Assembly (NCBI GenBank): GCA_023014485.1
Contig: JAJOZX010003318.1
Location: 248,001 to 312,000, forward strand
From: Bathynomus jamesi
Taxonomy: Eukaryota > Arthropoda > Malacostraca > Isopoda > Cirolanidae
Direction: 5' to 3'
DNA: 64,000 bases
Below, one piece after another: positions 33,557 through 45,637 of this stretch. The position numbers and the translations under genes were made by a program. The notes under the pieces are model-generated. The model was not told where the DNA came from, ran no database searches, and was given only the letters and a program-made list of their open reading frames with translations. Position 1 is the stretch's first letter; every line of letters begins with the position of its first letter.

Positions 33557-36468
33557 GAAACCGCACTCCAAAGAAACCGCACTCCAAAGAAACGCACTCC
33601 AAAGAAACAGCACTCCAAAGAAACAGCACTCCAAAGAAACAGCACTCCAAAGAAACAGCACTCCAAAGAAACAGCACTCCAAAGAAACAGCACTCCAAAG
33701 AAACAGCACTCCAAAGAAACAGCACTCCAAAGAAACAGCACTCCAAAGAAACAGCACTCCAAAGAAACAGCACTCCAAAGAAACAGCACTCCAAAGAAAC
33801 AGCACTCCAAAGAAACAGCACTCCAAAGAAACAGCACTCCAAAGAAACAGCACTCCAAAGAAACAGCACTCCAAAGAAACAGCACTCCAAAGAAACAGCA
33901 CTCCAAAGAAACAGCACTCCAAAGAAACAGCACTCCAAAGAAACAGCACTCCAAAGAAACAGCACTCCAAAGAAACAGCACTCCAAAGAAACAGCACTCC
34001 AAAGAAACAGCACTCCAAAGAAACAGCACTCCAAAGAAACAGCACTCCAAAGAAACAGCACTCCAAAGAAACAGCACTCCAAAGAAACAGCACTCCAAAG
34101 AAACAGCACTCCAAAGAAACAGCACTCCAAAGAAACAGCACTCCAAAGAAACAGCACTCCAAAGAAACAGCACTCCAAAGAAACAGCACTCCAAAGAAAC
34201 AGCACTCCAAAGAAACAGCACTCCAAAGAAACAGCACTCCAAAGAAACAGCACTCCAAAGAAACAGCACTCCAAAGAAACAGCACTCCAAAGAAACAGCA
34301 CTCCAAAGAAACAGCACTCCAAAGAAACAGCACTCCAAAGAAACAGCACTCCAAAGAAACAGCACTCCAAAGAAACAGCACTCCAAAGAAACAGCACTCC
34401 AAAGAAACAGCACTCCAAAGAAACAGCACTCCAAAGAAACAGCACTCCAAAGAAACAGCACTCCAAAGAAACAGCACTCCAAAGAAACAGCACTCCAAAG
34501 AAACAGCACTCCAAAGAAACAGCACTCCAAAGAAACAGCACTCCAAAGAAACAGCACTCCAAAGAAACAGCACTCCAAAGAAACAGCACTCCAAAGAAAC
34601 AGCACTCCAAAGAAACAGCACTCCAAAGAAACAGCACTCCAAAGAAACAGCACTCCAAAGAAACAGCACTCCAAAGAAACAGCACTCCAAAGAAACAGCA
34701 CTCCAAAGAAACAGCACTCCAAAGAAACAGCACTCCAAAGAAACAGCACTCCAAAGAAACAGCACTCCAAAGAAACAGCACTCCAAAGAAACAGCACTCC
34801 AAAGAAACAGCACTCCAAAGAAACAGCACTCCAAAGAAACAGCACTCCAAAGAAACAGCACTCCAAAGAAACAGCACTCCAAAGAAACAGCACTCCAAAG
34901 AAACAGCACTCCAAAGAAACAGCACTCCAAAGAAACAGCACTCCAAAGAAACAGCACTCCAAAGAAACAGCACTCCAAAGAAACAGCACTCCAAAGAAAC
35001 AGCACTCCAAAGAAACAGCACTCCAAAGAAACAGCACTCCAAAGAAACAGCACTCCAAAGAAACAGCACTCCAAAGAAACAGCACTCCAAAGAAACAGCA
35101 CTCCAAAGAAACAGCACTCCAAAGAAACAGCACTCCAAAGAAACAGCACTCCAAAGAAACAGCACTCCAAAGAAACAGCACTCCAAAGAAACAGCACTCC
35201 AAAGAAACAGCACTCCAAAGAAACAGCACTCCAAAGAAACAGCACTCCAAAGAAACAGCACTCCAAAGAAACAGCACTCCAAAGAAACAGCACTCCAAAG
35301 AAACAGCACTCCAAAGAAACAGCACTCCAAAGAAACAGCACTCCAAAGAAACAGCACTCCAAAGAAACAGCACTCCAAAGAAACAGCACTCCAAAGAAAC
35401 AGCACTCCAAAGAAACAGCACTCCAAAGAAACAGCACTCCAAAGAAACAGCACTCCAAAGAAACAGCACTCCAAAGAAACAGCACTCCAAAGAAACAGCA
35501 CTCCAAAGAAACAGCACTCCAAAGAAACAGCACTCCAAAGAAACAGCACTCCAAAGAAACAGCACTCCAAAGAAACAGCACTCCAAAGAAACAGCACTCC
35601 AAAGAAACAGCACTCCAAAGAAACAGCACTCCAAAGAAACAGCACTCCAAAGAAACAGCACTCCAAAGAAACAGCACTCCAAAGAAACAGCACTCCAAAG
35701 AAACAGCACTCCAAAGAAACAGCACTCCAAAGAAACAGCACTCCAAAGAAACAGCACTCCAAAGAAACAGCACTCCAAAGAAACAGCACTCCAAAGAAAC
35801 AGCACTCCAAAGAAACAGCACTCCAAAGAAACAGCACTCCAAAGAAACAGCACTCCAAAGAAACAGCACTCCAAAGAAACAGCACTCCAAAGAAACAGCA
35901 CTCCAAAGAAACAGCACTCCAAAGAAACAGCACTCCAAAGAAACAGCACTCCAAAGAAACAGCACTCCAAAGAAACAGCACTCCAAAGAAACAGCACTCC
36001 AAAGAAACAGCACTCCAAAGAAACAGCACTCCAAAGAAACAGCACTCCAAAGAAACAGCACTCCAAAGAAACAGCACTCCAAAGAAACAGCACTCCAAAG
36101 AAACAGCACTCCAAAGAAACAGCACTCCAAAGAAACAGCACTCCAAAGAAACAGCACTCCAAAGAAACAGCACTCCAAAGAAACAGCACTCCAAAGAAAC
36201 AGCACTCCAAAGAAACAGCACTCCAAAGAAACAGCACTCCAAAGAAACAGCACTCCAAAGAAACAGCACTCCAAAGAAACAGCACTCCAAAGAAACAGCA
36301 CTCCAAAGAAACAGCACTCCAAAGAAACAGCACTCCAAAGAAACAGCACTCCAAAGAAACAGCACTCCAAAGAAACAGCACTCCAAAGAAACAGCACTCC
36401 AAAGAAACAGCACTCCAAAGAAACAGCACTCCAAAGAAACAGCACTCCAAAGAAACAGCACTCCAAAG
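33557..36468. repeat. 16-bp satellite, unit AAACAGCACTCCAAAG, about 182 copies
   Basis: After three imperfect units at the left edge (ACCG, AACCG and a 15-base AACG variant) the rest is perfectly uniform to 36468. Because 16 is not a multiple of 3, each frame cycles through a 48-base, 16-residue period without meeting a stop. Frames of about 1000 codons are open on both strands; these are not genes. The array lies between the A2 right end and another family A-type arm. Confidence 0.97.
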
Positions 36469-36999
36469 TTTGGTGGAAAAAGGTGCTTGGTCAAAATAGA
36501 GGTAGGTATGGTCCACTGAAATGGCTGTAGCGTCTATACTAACTTAAGCAACACTAAAAATCTTGTTCTAGGTTAAGGTAGACATGTTTACCCAAAATTT
36601 GGTGAAACGAGAAAAAAATCAGTTGTGACATCAAATGACCTACACAAGGTCAAAGGTCAAAAATAAGATCAACTTTTTTTTTACCACTGAGGTAAAATAT
36701 GAATAGAAAAAGTTGTAGATCTGCTTAAAAGCTTTAAAAAATAGTGTTTAAATGGTCTCTAAGTGCAATAGGAGCTGAGATATTTCATGTTGAAATATGG
36801 TATGACCTTGGAAATTGACCTTTTTTTTACAAAATTCGAATGGCCATATCTCCAGAACCATATGACTTAGTGTTGAAACAACTGTCAGTCTGTTTTTCTC
36901 ACCAAGATCTATAAATGTGCCAATTTTCAAAAAAATTGGTGATGGTCACGTTTGTTCGACCCAAAATTTTGTGGAACTGACATGGAATGACCCATATCT
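36469..36999 (-). repeat. Solo family A-type terminal arm
   Basis: Read on the minus strand from 36999 it begins GGGTCATTCCATGTCAG and continues with the AGGTCA-rich, 'gagatatggcc' style text seen in other family A arms. No partner arm or coding region is found; the satellite begins where it ends. It contains a DR1-type AGGTCA pair at 36647-36659. Confidence 0.65.
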
Positions 37000-37444
37000 T
37001 CCAATAATGGTCTGTCTTGGTCATTTTCGTCTCTATTAAAAAATGCTGTAGTTTTTATTTTCTTTGTTACTACAGGGGTAACTCCAGCTTAAAGCATATT
37101 GAGATTGTAGAATGTTTGCCATTTCCTGTGGATTAGATGTGAGTTAGTCCATCTTTTGTCAGGTGCTTCTTTCCACTATCATTTTTGTTTGGTGTGTGCT
37201 TGTATAATGCTGATGATAGCAGGTATTGTATTCTACTCCAGCATTCTTCTGGTTCTAGGTTTTCTAATTCACCTTCCCAGTTTATTTCTCCCAGACAGTT
37301 ATTTATTGATGTCCAGTCTGACTTGTGCAGGTTTAGGTCAAAGTATGGCAAGTCCATTTGGCATGGGTCTTGCTTACATTTGTGGAGAGAAGTTTGTGAA
37401 TATGTGCATGACATTGTGGTCGGAGTGTATAGTTCGTGTATTTA
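37000..37444 (-). pseudogene. CR1-like LINE, piece 4 (end of endonuclease domain)
   Basis: Minus-strand text includes an SDHNVMHIF-like segment near 37410-37390 in one frame and DLPYFDLNLHKSDWTSINNC with a helical stretch in another. This fits the end of the LINE endonuclease and the linker before reverse transcriptase. It continues the piece ending at 39619 once the family B2 element between them is removed. The reverse transcriptase is absent because the LINE ends near 37000. Confidence 0.6.
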
Positions 37445-39618
37445 TAGGCCGGGCTGAAACTATAATTTTTGTTTGATTTTAATTTATCAGAGTGACTAAC
37501 AGTTGGCTTTTGATATAAAAATAAGATTCCTGACAAAAATATTTGGTGGCCACCAACGTGTGTCCAGCCACCCCCATTTTTGTAAAAACATCTAATGCCG
37601 CACTAGCAAAATCAGGAAAATGGCAGTATCTCTTCTTCTGAACATGCTAGAGAGATGGTTTGCATACCAAATGATGCAGAATGTGATTTAGAACAAATTA
37701 TTAAGAGTGGTATTTTTTCATAAAACCTTTAGTTTTTGAGTTATTTTAGAAAAACTAATTTTTGGGGCCCATAGACCCCCTTTCGACTGAATGTCAACAC
37801 AATAAAACATTCTCAAGCTGCAAATTGACATGTATTAGTGGTTTTCAATCAGCAATCAAAATCAGCCATTTTAAATTCATTGAAAATGCTTTTTGACATT
37901 CCAAAATGCCAAACATTAAATTATACAATTAACAAATTGTCATTTTGTCATATTTTAGCATGATAAATAATAATCTAGAACTTAAAATATTTTTTAGACA
38001 AAATCTTTCATTAATTTATGTGATCTAATTTTGTTTCTAATAAGACTATCTCTACACTCATGACCTACAACAGCCAAGGATGCTTCAGTGACAAGCTTGA
38101 TGTGCCTTTCAACATTCTGACTGTGGCACTCGTGATCCAGTTTCAATGCGGTATTAATGATATCACGCAGTTCATCATTACTGAATTCTTTTAATACAGG
38201 TGGAACAGTTTCCAATTGGGACATAGCAGACAGCTTGTGGTATGCAGAAGCTTTGAAATTGATGATTGGCTTTCTAAAGACCCTAACATTCTCATCTATA
38301 GCAGGATATTCATCAGTACCACCTTCATGATCCTCTTCATTCTCATCATCACTTTCAATTATTCCACCTGCAAAATCATTGCTACTACCAGATTCATCAT
38401 CAAAATCCTCTATAACTCCCCTCAAACACAGAACTTTATTGACAGCACACCCTCCTCACCTCTTCATCAGCCAGCATTCCAACTAAAATAGCTGTTATTG
38501 TTTAATACGTCATAACAAATTTCTCTAATTTTCCTGTTAGGGAATTTATTTACTCTTTGGATCATATTGAATAGGTTTCTTGACCCATCACTTAGCCTCT
38601 TATTAGCCTTGATATTAAACCAACTGTGAAAGTATACTTTGATGATGAATTCTATTATGATTTTGAGGTTCTTACTGGGTCTTTTTTGTGAAACATAAAA
38701 ACGAAGAATTCTACAGGCTAAGGTGAGCCATCGAGAGTGATTTAGCAAGCCAACTTCTAAGAGTGCAAGGTCTTCATCCACTTCACCAGTAATAATTGCC
38801 CAGCAGATGCAGTATCCATAGTATTGGCCTGTTGATAAATTATTGACCACCTCATTTGGTAGAAGCACAAATGCAGGATAAGGTATAGATTTGAAGTCCA
38901 CAACATTCCATTCTGACACATCCCCATTGAGCTGAGAACCAATAGGGCCAGGAAATTTGTCTGGACTTTTTGTTGTCCCATCTAAAGTTATGAAGATGTG
39001 CCTAAGTGGCAATTCATTTAGATGCAGAAGACAAATATCCCACTGAAGAGGTTGTCCTAAAAACATTTCCAAATATCTGATTGACCCATGCATATGTCCT
39101 GTGTTAGTATTTGTCCCATCTGCTTTAACCAAGTTTAATTTGGCCTCAAGTTCTGTCCCTTTAATGATCTTATAAATGCAATGAGCAACGTCAATGCCTT
39201 TGCCACACTCTGGGGTAAAATGGTCAAGGTAGTTAGTAATCAAAAAGCCAAATCATGCTTATTTTAGAATTTCTTTTGTCACTAAGGTCCGTCGAAAGGG
39301 GGTCTATGGGCCCCAAAAATTAGTTTTTCTAAAATAACTCAAAAACTAAAGGTTTTATGAAAAAATACCACTCTTAATAATTTGTTCTAAATCAATCTGC
39401 ATCTTTTGGTATGCAAACCATCTCTCTAGCATGTTCAGAAGAAGAGATATTGCCATTTTCCTAGTTTTGCTAGTGCGGCATTAGATGTTTTTACAAAAAC
39501 GGGGGTGGCCGGACACACATTGGTGGCCACCAATTATTTTTTTCAGGAATCTTATTTTTATATCAAAAGCCAACTGTTAATGACTGATTAATTCTATCTT
39601 GAGTTTCAGCCTGGCCTA
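37445..39618 (-). mobile_element. Family B2 element with long inverted arms, internally deleted
   Basis: Outer sequences TAGGCCGGGCTGAAACT (left) and the complement of TAGGCCAGGCTGAAACT (right) are inverted. The arms continue inverted with AACAGTTGGCTTTTGATAT and for over 300 bases inward (to about 37800 and from about 39280). It lies inside the LINE endonuclease. The flanking octamers do not match clearly, so the exact ends and duplication size are uncertain. Only part of the family B protein is present. Confidence 0.72.
37994..39243 (-). pseudogene. Family B2 transposase-like protein, N-terminal part missing
   Basis: The first frame (39243-38467) has KADGTNTNTGHMHGSIRYL (second-Asp motif), WDICLLHLNELPLRHIFI, LDGTTKSPDKFPGPIG and NHSRWLTLACRILRFY. 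A second frame (38425-37994) has an acidic block, then ISNFKASAYHKLS-like text, CHSQNVERHIKLVTEAS (candidate catalytic Glu in the ER motif) and a basic end. The first-Asp FDGK/WDGK part present in the 20 kb copy is absent, so the product could not be active. The two frames are separated by stops near 38426-38466. Confidence 0.72.
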
Positions 39619-40562
39619 GACTGTTATAACAATGTGGTCAATTGTAGTTGCATTATTTGTCAGCACTAAATCTAGGATATTATTTTTTCTAGATGGGCAG
39701 TGAACATGTTGTACTAGTAATAGTTTTTCCATAAACTCATTCAAGTGTTTTGATTTGGACCTTTTTGTCCCTGATTTCATACCACCATATTGGTTCCAGG
39801 TGCAATTTGGGAGATTAAAGTCTCCTGTAATGATTGTCTCTTGTCGAGTCTACAATAGCTGGGCATTGCCTGATTTTTTCCAGAACTTCAGTGAGCTCTA
39901 GATGGGAGCTATCTGGGGGGCTACAGATATTTACTAGCATTGTGTCTTCTTTATTTATACTGAGCATGATGATTAGGAGTTCACAGGATCCATTTGAGTA
40001 TGCCATGAGCAGTTCACTTTGAATGTTTTCAGGGATGTACATCAGGACACCACCATTTAGATGGTCTTCTCTGTCACATCTATGGGTAGTGTGCCCTTTG
40101 ATTGCAATTTCACTGCTCATGATCATGGGGTTCAGGTGTGTTTCTGCGAGGGCTATAACTGTACTAGTAGTGTTTTCCACTAGGCTCTTTAGGTAAGGTA
40201 CTTTGGTATGGTTTGAGTTTGGGTAAAGGCCCTGCATGTTTAAGTAAATTATTGATACATTTATGGAGCCATTTGTTTCATCTCCCACATGTAGGGCATT
40301 TGAAGGGTTCCTGCTAGGGTTCTCATTTGCTTTTGTATGAGGAGCCCAAGTGAGCTTTGAATATCTTGTATTTGTTTCATGAGGTGGTAAAACCCCAATG
40401 GGGTTTCATAGTTGCTTGCTGTACTATTGTCACCAGTGGGCTTACCTGGACCCGCTACATCATCATAAGATCTGGGTGCAGGAATGGTATTTGATCATGG
40501 GTTTTCTTGCATCCCTTAGGCCAAATAGTGCTGATGGATAGCAGGCTCACTATCCTGGTATT
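39619..40562 (-). pseudogene. CR1-like LINE, piece 3 (ORF1 end and start of endonuclease)
   Basis: The minus-strand frame at 40288-39815 reads YLNMQGLYPNSNHTKVPYL, VIALAETHLNP, GGVLMYIPENI and LLIIMLSINKED. After a frame change it continues TGDFNLPNCTWNQYGG and LDLVLTNNATTIDHI. These are successive endonuclease motifs (N-M/Q-G, ETHL, GDFN) of CR1/L2-type LINEs. The upstream part (40560-40300) looks like the end of ORF1. It is cut on one side by the BEL element (CTCTC duplication) and on the other by the family B2 element. Confidence 0.8.
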
Positions 40563-40567
40563 CTCTC

Positions 40568-41115
40568 TATGGAAAATTTGGGAGTACCGAAATGGAAGAC
40601 CTACCTAATCTTGGATAAGCCATATTGACATTAAAATAAATAATAATAATGAAAAATAACTCAGGAGAACATGAACTCTTGCTGAGAAAAATTAAAAAGA
40701 CACCAATGAAGAAACAAATATGGGATGAAAAGAAAAAAGATCCCATGGCTAGAAATAGCAACACGGTTTTAAGAAGAAGAAGAAAAAGATCGGGATAAGC
40801 AGAATAACAGGGCGAGAAGCTGATTAAGCATAAGAACAGCGACGGAAAAAGCCGGAATAAAAATGTTTTAGTGGTGTCAAGACATAAAATTCATAACAGT
40901 TTCAAGGTAAGTAGTTCATAAATTTCCCTTCGGTTATTAAATTTAGGTTAAATAAGCTGACATTTCAGCTGTAATTGTTTAACAAAAGAGTATGGAAGTC
41001 CTGTTTATGGACAAATAGTTAGGCTGGTTCATCTTTGGCCTAGGTCTTCCATCTTCAACATAGCCTAGGTTGTGTTTAGGCTACTCAGGTTGGAGCAGGA
41101 CCTATTTTTTCCATA
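40568..41115 (+). repeat. BEL/Pao 5' LTR
   Basis: Starts TATGGAAAATTTGGGAG and ends CCTATTTTTTCCATA. My manual alignment with the 3' LTR shows 9 substitutions and one 6-base AAGAAG length difference. Confidence 0.95.
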
Positions 41116-41492
41116 TCTATAATGGTGGCCCGTGTGGGGAAGGGTTATTTGCTGTGAAAACCTTAACCTTGAATAAAATAAAAAATAAATTAAAACAAAA
41201 AATAATAAAATTACGCCTTATCAAACATTTTGACATCTGAACAGAATTTATTCCATGTTTGGCTTTTTCAAATACTTACTACATATAAATAATAATAAAT
41301 TACGAAGCCCTAACTAAAAATAAAAATAAGAAATAATTCAAATGCTTCAAAACTTATCATTTGGTCATAAATGTGGTAAAATTCTAGAATAAGGGTAATC
41401 AGAAGCCTAGCCTATTTAACCAAAATAAAGCTTATTTATAGAGTTGAAAGGGTTTTAGGGACTTAATTTTGGAAAAATAAAATAAACAAAAT
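41116..41492 (+). other. BEL/Pao untranslated leader
   Basis: Lies between the 5' LTR and gag. TGGTGGCCCGTGTGGGG at 41123-41139, just inside the LTR, is a candidate primer binding site; the matching tRNA was not determined. The rest is AT-rich with no frame. Confidence 0.5.
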
Positions 41493-42644
41493 ATGGCTGA
41501 ATGTGAAGCAATTGAGGCAAAGATTAAATTAAAAAGGAAGAGATCAGCAAGGAAGGGAGTCATTACCAGGCTTTTAACTACCTTTAATAGCAAAGAAAAT
41601 CCAAATAAAAGGGATTATGATACTATTTTGGGTGGTTTAAATAGAATTAAACAGGAAATAATAATTATAGATGAGGAAATTGTTACAGAAACTGATGCGT
41701 TAAATGTTGGTGAAGAGACATATACAGCACTTTTGTGTGAACAAGAACAGAATATTTTTGAAATAGATTCTCACATAAATGAATTATATGCTGCTTTAGA
41801 TAATCTACCAAATAATTTAGAGGCTACAAATCAAAGTTTGATTGAGGCCTTCAGAAATGTATCCATTTCTAATGATGACAATAAACAACTAAAAGCCAAG
41901 TTACCAACATTACAAGTACCAATATTTGAGGGTGATCGAACAAAATTTCAGTCTTTTCTAGAAAAATTTGATAGTTTAATTGGCAACAAAGATTATATAT
42001 CTGATGTTGACAAATTCAGTTATCTCCTTAATTATTTAAAGGGCCCAGCCCTAAAACTGGTTGATGCCTTACCGGCAATTGGCAGTTCATATAAAATAGC
42101 TCTCAAATTACTAGAAAGAAATTTCCTAAATAAAAAAGAAATAGTAAATGATTTAGCAATAAAATTAAAAAATATAAAACCAGCCAAGGATAACCATCAG
42201 GATCTGTACAATTTCTATTGTGAAATTGAATGCATGTTAGGTCATCTACAAAATAATGATATAGATCTAGAGAAATCAGCATGGTTTATCCAAGCCATAA
42301 TATTTGATTGTTTACCTACCCAAATTAGGGATATTTTCCAAAGAATAACGGGAAATACATACCCTACCCTTGATGAAATAAGGAATGAATTTCCAAATGT
42401 TTTGTCAATGTACAAATCTTCAAAGATTGATTCACAAACAAAGATTGATTCACAAACAAAGAAAATACAAACAAAACCACAACCAAAAAGACAAATCAGA
42501 AAAAAAGTGATAGGTCTAACTCCTACACTACGAAATTTTAATGTTACGACAGAATTTGTACGTAAGTGTAAATTTTGTTCGGCTGATGATCACTATAGCA
42601 CACGATGTACTAAATATGTAGACTTAGAATCCCGGATAAAATAG
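41493..42644 (+). CDS. BEL/Pao gag-like polyprotein start (383 aa)
   Basis: Starts MAECEAIEAKIKLKRKRSAR. It has an N-terminal coiled-coil-like region, then PIFEGDRTKFQSFLEKFDSL and LKGPALKLVDALP, typical of the DUF1759 gag domain of Pao/BEL elements, and a C-terminal zinc knuckle beginning CKFCSADDHYSTRC. The frame stays open for 383 codons and stops at TAG (42642-42644) just after the first knuckle, whereas gag and pol usually continue as one frame in this clade. The stop and the shift just beyond are probably lesions. The product would coat retrotransposon RNA in cytoplasmic particles. Confidence 0.88.
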   Translation: MAECEAIEAKIKLKRKRSARKGVITRLLTTFNSKENPNKRDYDTILGGLNRIKQEIIIIDEEIVTETDALNVGEETYTALLCEQEQNIFEIDSHINELYAALDNLPNNLEATNQSLIEAFRNVSISNDDNKQLKAKLPTLQVPIFEGDRTKFQSFLEKFDSLIGNKDYISDVDKFSYLLNYLKGPALKLVDALPAIGSSYKIALKLLERNFLNKKEIVNDLAIKLKNIKPAKDNHQDLYNFYCEIECMLGHLQNNDIDLEKSAWFIQAIIFDCLPTQIRDIFQRITGNTYPTLDEIRNEFPNVLSMYKSSKIDSQTKIDSQTKKIQTKPQPKRQIRKKVIGLTPTLRNFNVTTEFVRKCKFCSADDHYSTRCTKYVDLESRIK

Positions 42645-42671
42645 GTGTTCTCAGTTAAACCTTTGTACTAA

Positions 42672-43400
42672 ATGCACAGTGCAGGACATACTAACAAAGA
42701 CTGCAAAACAAAAATAAGATTCAAATGTGTTAATTGTGGAAGTTTAAATCATGTCTCTTGTCTTTGTGATTCATTTAAAAATTCAAATAAACAAAACCTA
42801 AAGAAAAATGAAAAAACATTTAATGGACATATATCAATAAATAATGTCAATAAAAATTCTAGTGTACTCCTACCTACAATAACCTTGGATTTAAAAAATA
42901 AAGAAGGTGGGACAACTCCTATAAGATGTCTAATAGATTCTTGTTCCCAACAAACATTTGTAGATCAATCATTAGTTAATCAATTAGGCCTACAAACTCA
43001 TAAAAATGAACAAGAATTGTGTATAACATCATTTGTCAAAGAAAATGAACAGAAAGAAAAATATAATACAGTCAATTTAGATCTGGATATACCCACAGAG
43101 AATAAAACAACAAACATAGAAGTAGTAGTCATTGAACAAGTTGGTCAACAAAAATTTAAAATACCAAATTTAAAAGAAGTAATACAACAACTTAAAAAGC
43201 AATATAAAATTGCAGATAGAAATTTAAATGATGATATAATAGATAATGTTCAAATGTTAATTGGAGCTGATTATATTCACTTAATTCAGAAGGGCATAGT
43301 CAGAATAGGAGATGGGATTGCTCTAGATACTCACTGGGGTATAGCTCCACTGGGACACATAGATAAATATAAAATAACAATGAAAAATAAAAATATATGA
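42672..43400 (+). pseudogene. BEL/Pao second zinc knuckle and aspartic protease region
   Basis: Contains SAGHTNKDCKTK and CVNCGSLNHVSCLC (zinc knuckle), then the protease motif region CLIDSCSQQTFVDQSL, where the usual catalytic DSG triad reads DSC. After it come MLIGADYIHLI and THWGIAPLG, the conserved end of BEL protease. A TGA at 43398-43400 separates it from reverse transcriptase in the same frame. The altered DSG triplet and flanking stops argue against activity. Confidence 0.82.
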
Positions 43401-45637
43401 CTAACAAACTTGCCCTATTATGACAAGGTCTTACACAACTCAAATAATGACATAAATACTGAAATATTAAATAAATCATTAACAACTGAAGAATTAGATA
43501 AAGGTGTACAACAGCTCTGGCTATTAGAGTCAGTGGGGGTGCAAGATGGTGAAAATCAATTAATGGCTGAAAATTTTGAAAACACCATCATGTATGAAAA
43601 TGGCCATTATTCAATTGAACTACCTTGGAAGATCAATAGTCCAAAATTAAATGATAATCTAAAGGTAGCTAAAGGTCATCTCTATAATTTGATGAGAAGA
43701 TTAAAAAATGACAAGAGAATTAAAATGTATGATGATGTTTTCAAGGACCAGTTGGAAAAAGGCTTCATTGAAGAAGTTAAAGATCACCCCTTTAAAAAAG
43801 ACAACTGCCATTATCTTACTCACACAGGAGTCTATAGAAAGGATGCACCCACAACAAAACTTAGAGTTGTGTATAACTGTAGTCTTAAAGATGGCAATAA
43901 GCATAGCTTGAATGACTGTCTCATAGAGGGGCCTAATCTTATTTCAGACCTTGTAAAAATCCTTCTAAGATTTAGATTAGATGACTATGCAGTTCAAAGT
44001 GATATAAGCAAAGCTTTTTTGAGAATTCATCTGAAAAATAACTATGACAAAGATCAACTAAGATTCTTGTGGTTTAATGATCCATATGACTTAAATAAAG
44101 GGTTTAAAACATTTAAATTTAATGTGGTTTTGTTTGGAGCAAATGCAAGTCCTAGTTTACTGGCTTTAACCATCAAACATCACTTAAATTTGTATGATGA
44201 AAATGATTTAACTGTTCAGTTCTTGAAAGATCACTTCTATGTAGATAACCTTGTAGGATCAACCAAAACAGAGTCAGAATTAAATGAAGTTTACATAAAA
44301 GCAGATAAAATAATGAAAGAAGGTAATTTTGAATTAAGAGAGTGGATCACAAATAATGAGAGACTAAATCAAAAAATAAAATCAGAAGACAAAGGATTAA
44401 CAGAACCAACAAACAGGGTGAAAACATTAGGCATGATCTGGGATTTGAACTCAGATTCTAAAGTTCATGACTCACTCTGCACAAAAGGCTACACCTTAGA
44501 TACAACAGCTAACACAAAAAGAAAGATCTTATCCGAAAGTTCAAAAATATTTGATCCTATGGGTTTACTCCTTCCTTCTACTATCAGATCCAGGGTTCTT
44601 TTACAAGAATTTTGGAAACAGAAAGTAGACTGGGATGATCCTATAACCAATAAACAACAAGATAGCTGGAAAAGGTTAGCTAAAGATCTCAATAAATTAC
44701 AAAACATAAATATTCCCAGAGTTTGTGGACACAGAGATACACCTCAAACCTTGCATGTATTTGGTGATGCCAGTGAAAAGGTGTATGGCTGTTGCGCTTA
44801 CCTTGTAGGTGAGGATGGCAGCCATTTGATCTATGCCAAGGGGAAAGTAACACCCTTAAAACAAAAGAAAACTATTCCTCAGCTTGAACTACTTGCGGGT
44901 TATCTAGCTGTAAAAATAACAGTATTTCTCCATGAAGTCTATTATGATGTAAACATCACAACTACATATATTTGGCTTGACAGTCAAATCTGCTTGGCAT
45001 GGATCAACTCTGATGAGCTAAACTCAAAAAACATCTTTGTCCGTAACAGATTAAGAGACATTAAAGAAGCTAGACAAAATTTGGACATAACCTTCAGATA
45101 CATTCCAACAAAACAAAATCCTGCAGACTTTCTCACAAGAGGATTATCCTGTAAATTACTAAAATCCAACAAAAATTGGTTTCATGGACCTGAATTCATT
45201 CAGGATGAAACAATGTGGCCAGCAGAACAAATTAATGTAAAACTTAACATGATAACCACAAATAAAGTTGAGCCACTATTAGATTATAACAGTTATTCTG
45301 ACTTTGGCAAACTTGTAAGGGTAACATCTTACTGTCTCAGATTCATTCACAACTGTTTAAAGAAAATAAATAAACAAAGAAATAATGATAATGAAATGTA
45401 TACAAGTCTAGCTACCAAATATTGGATTAACCACATACAACAAACAGAATACAAAAATGAAATACATTTTTTAACAATTGGTAAACAAAGGAACAAAGTA
45501 CCCTCTGTGGTAATAAACTTGAATCTTTACATTGACAAAGATGGCTTATTAAGATGTAAGGGTAGATTAAACAAATCACAAATCACATATAACAGTAAAC
45601 AACCCCTTCTTCTTCCTAGGTTCCATCACATTACAAC

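Noticed and set aside
33439..36530. Five overlapping frames of about 1000 codons on both strands
   Set aside because: They are created by a 16-bp tandem repeat lacking stops in these frames; no start context, domain or codon bias supports a gene.
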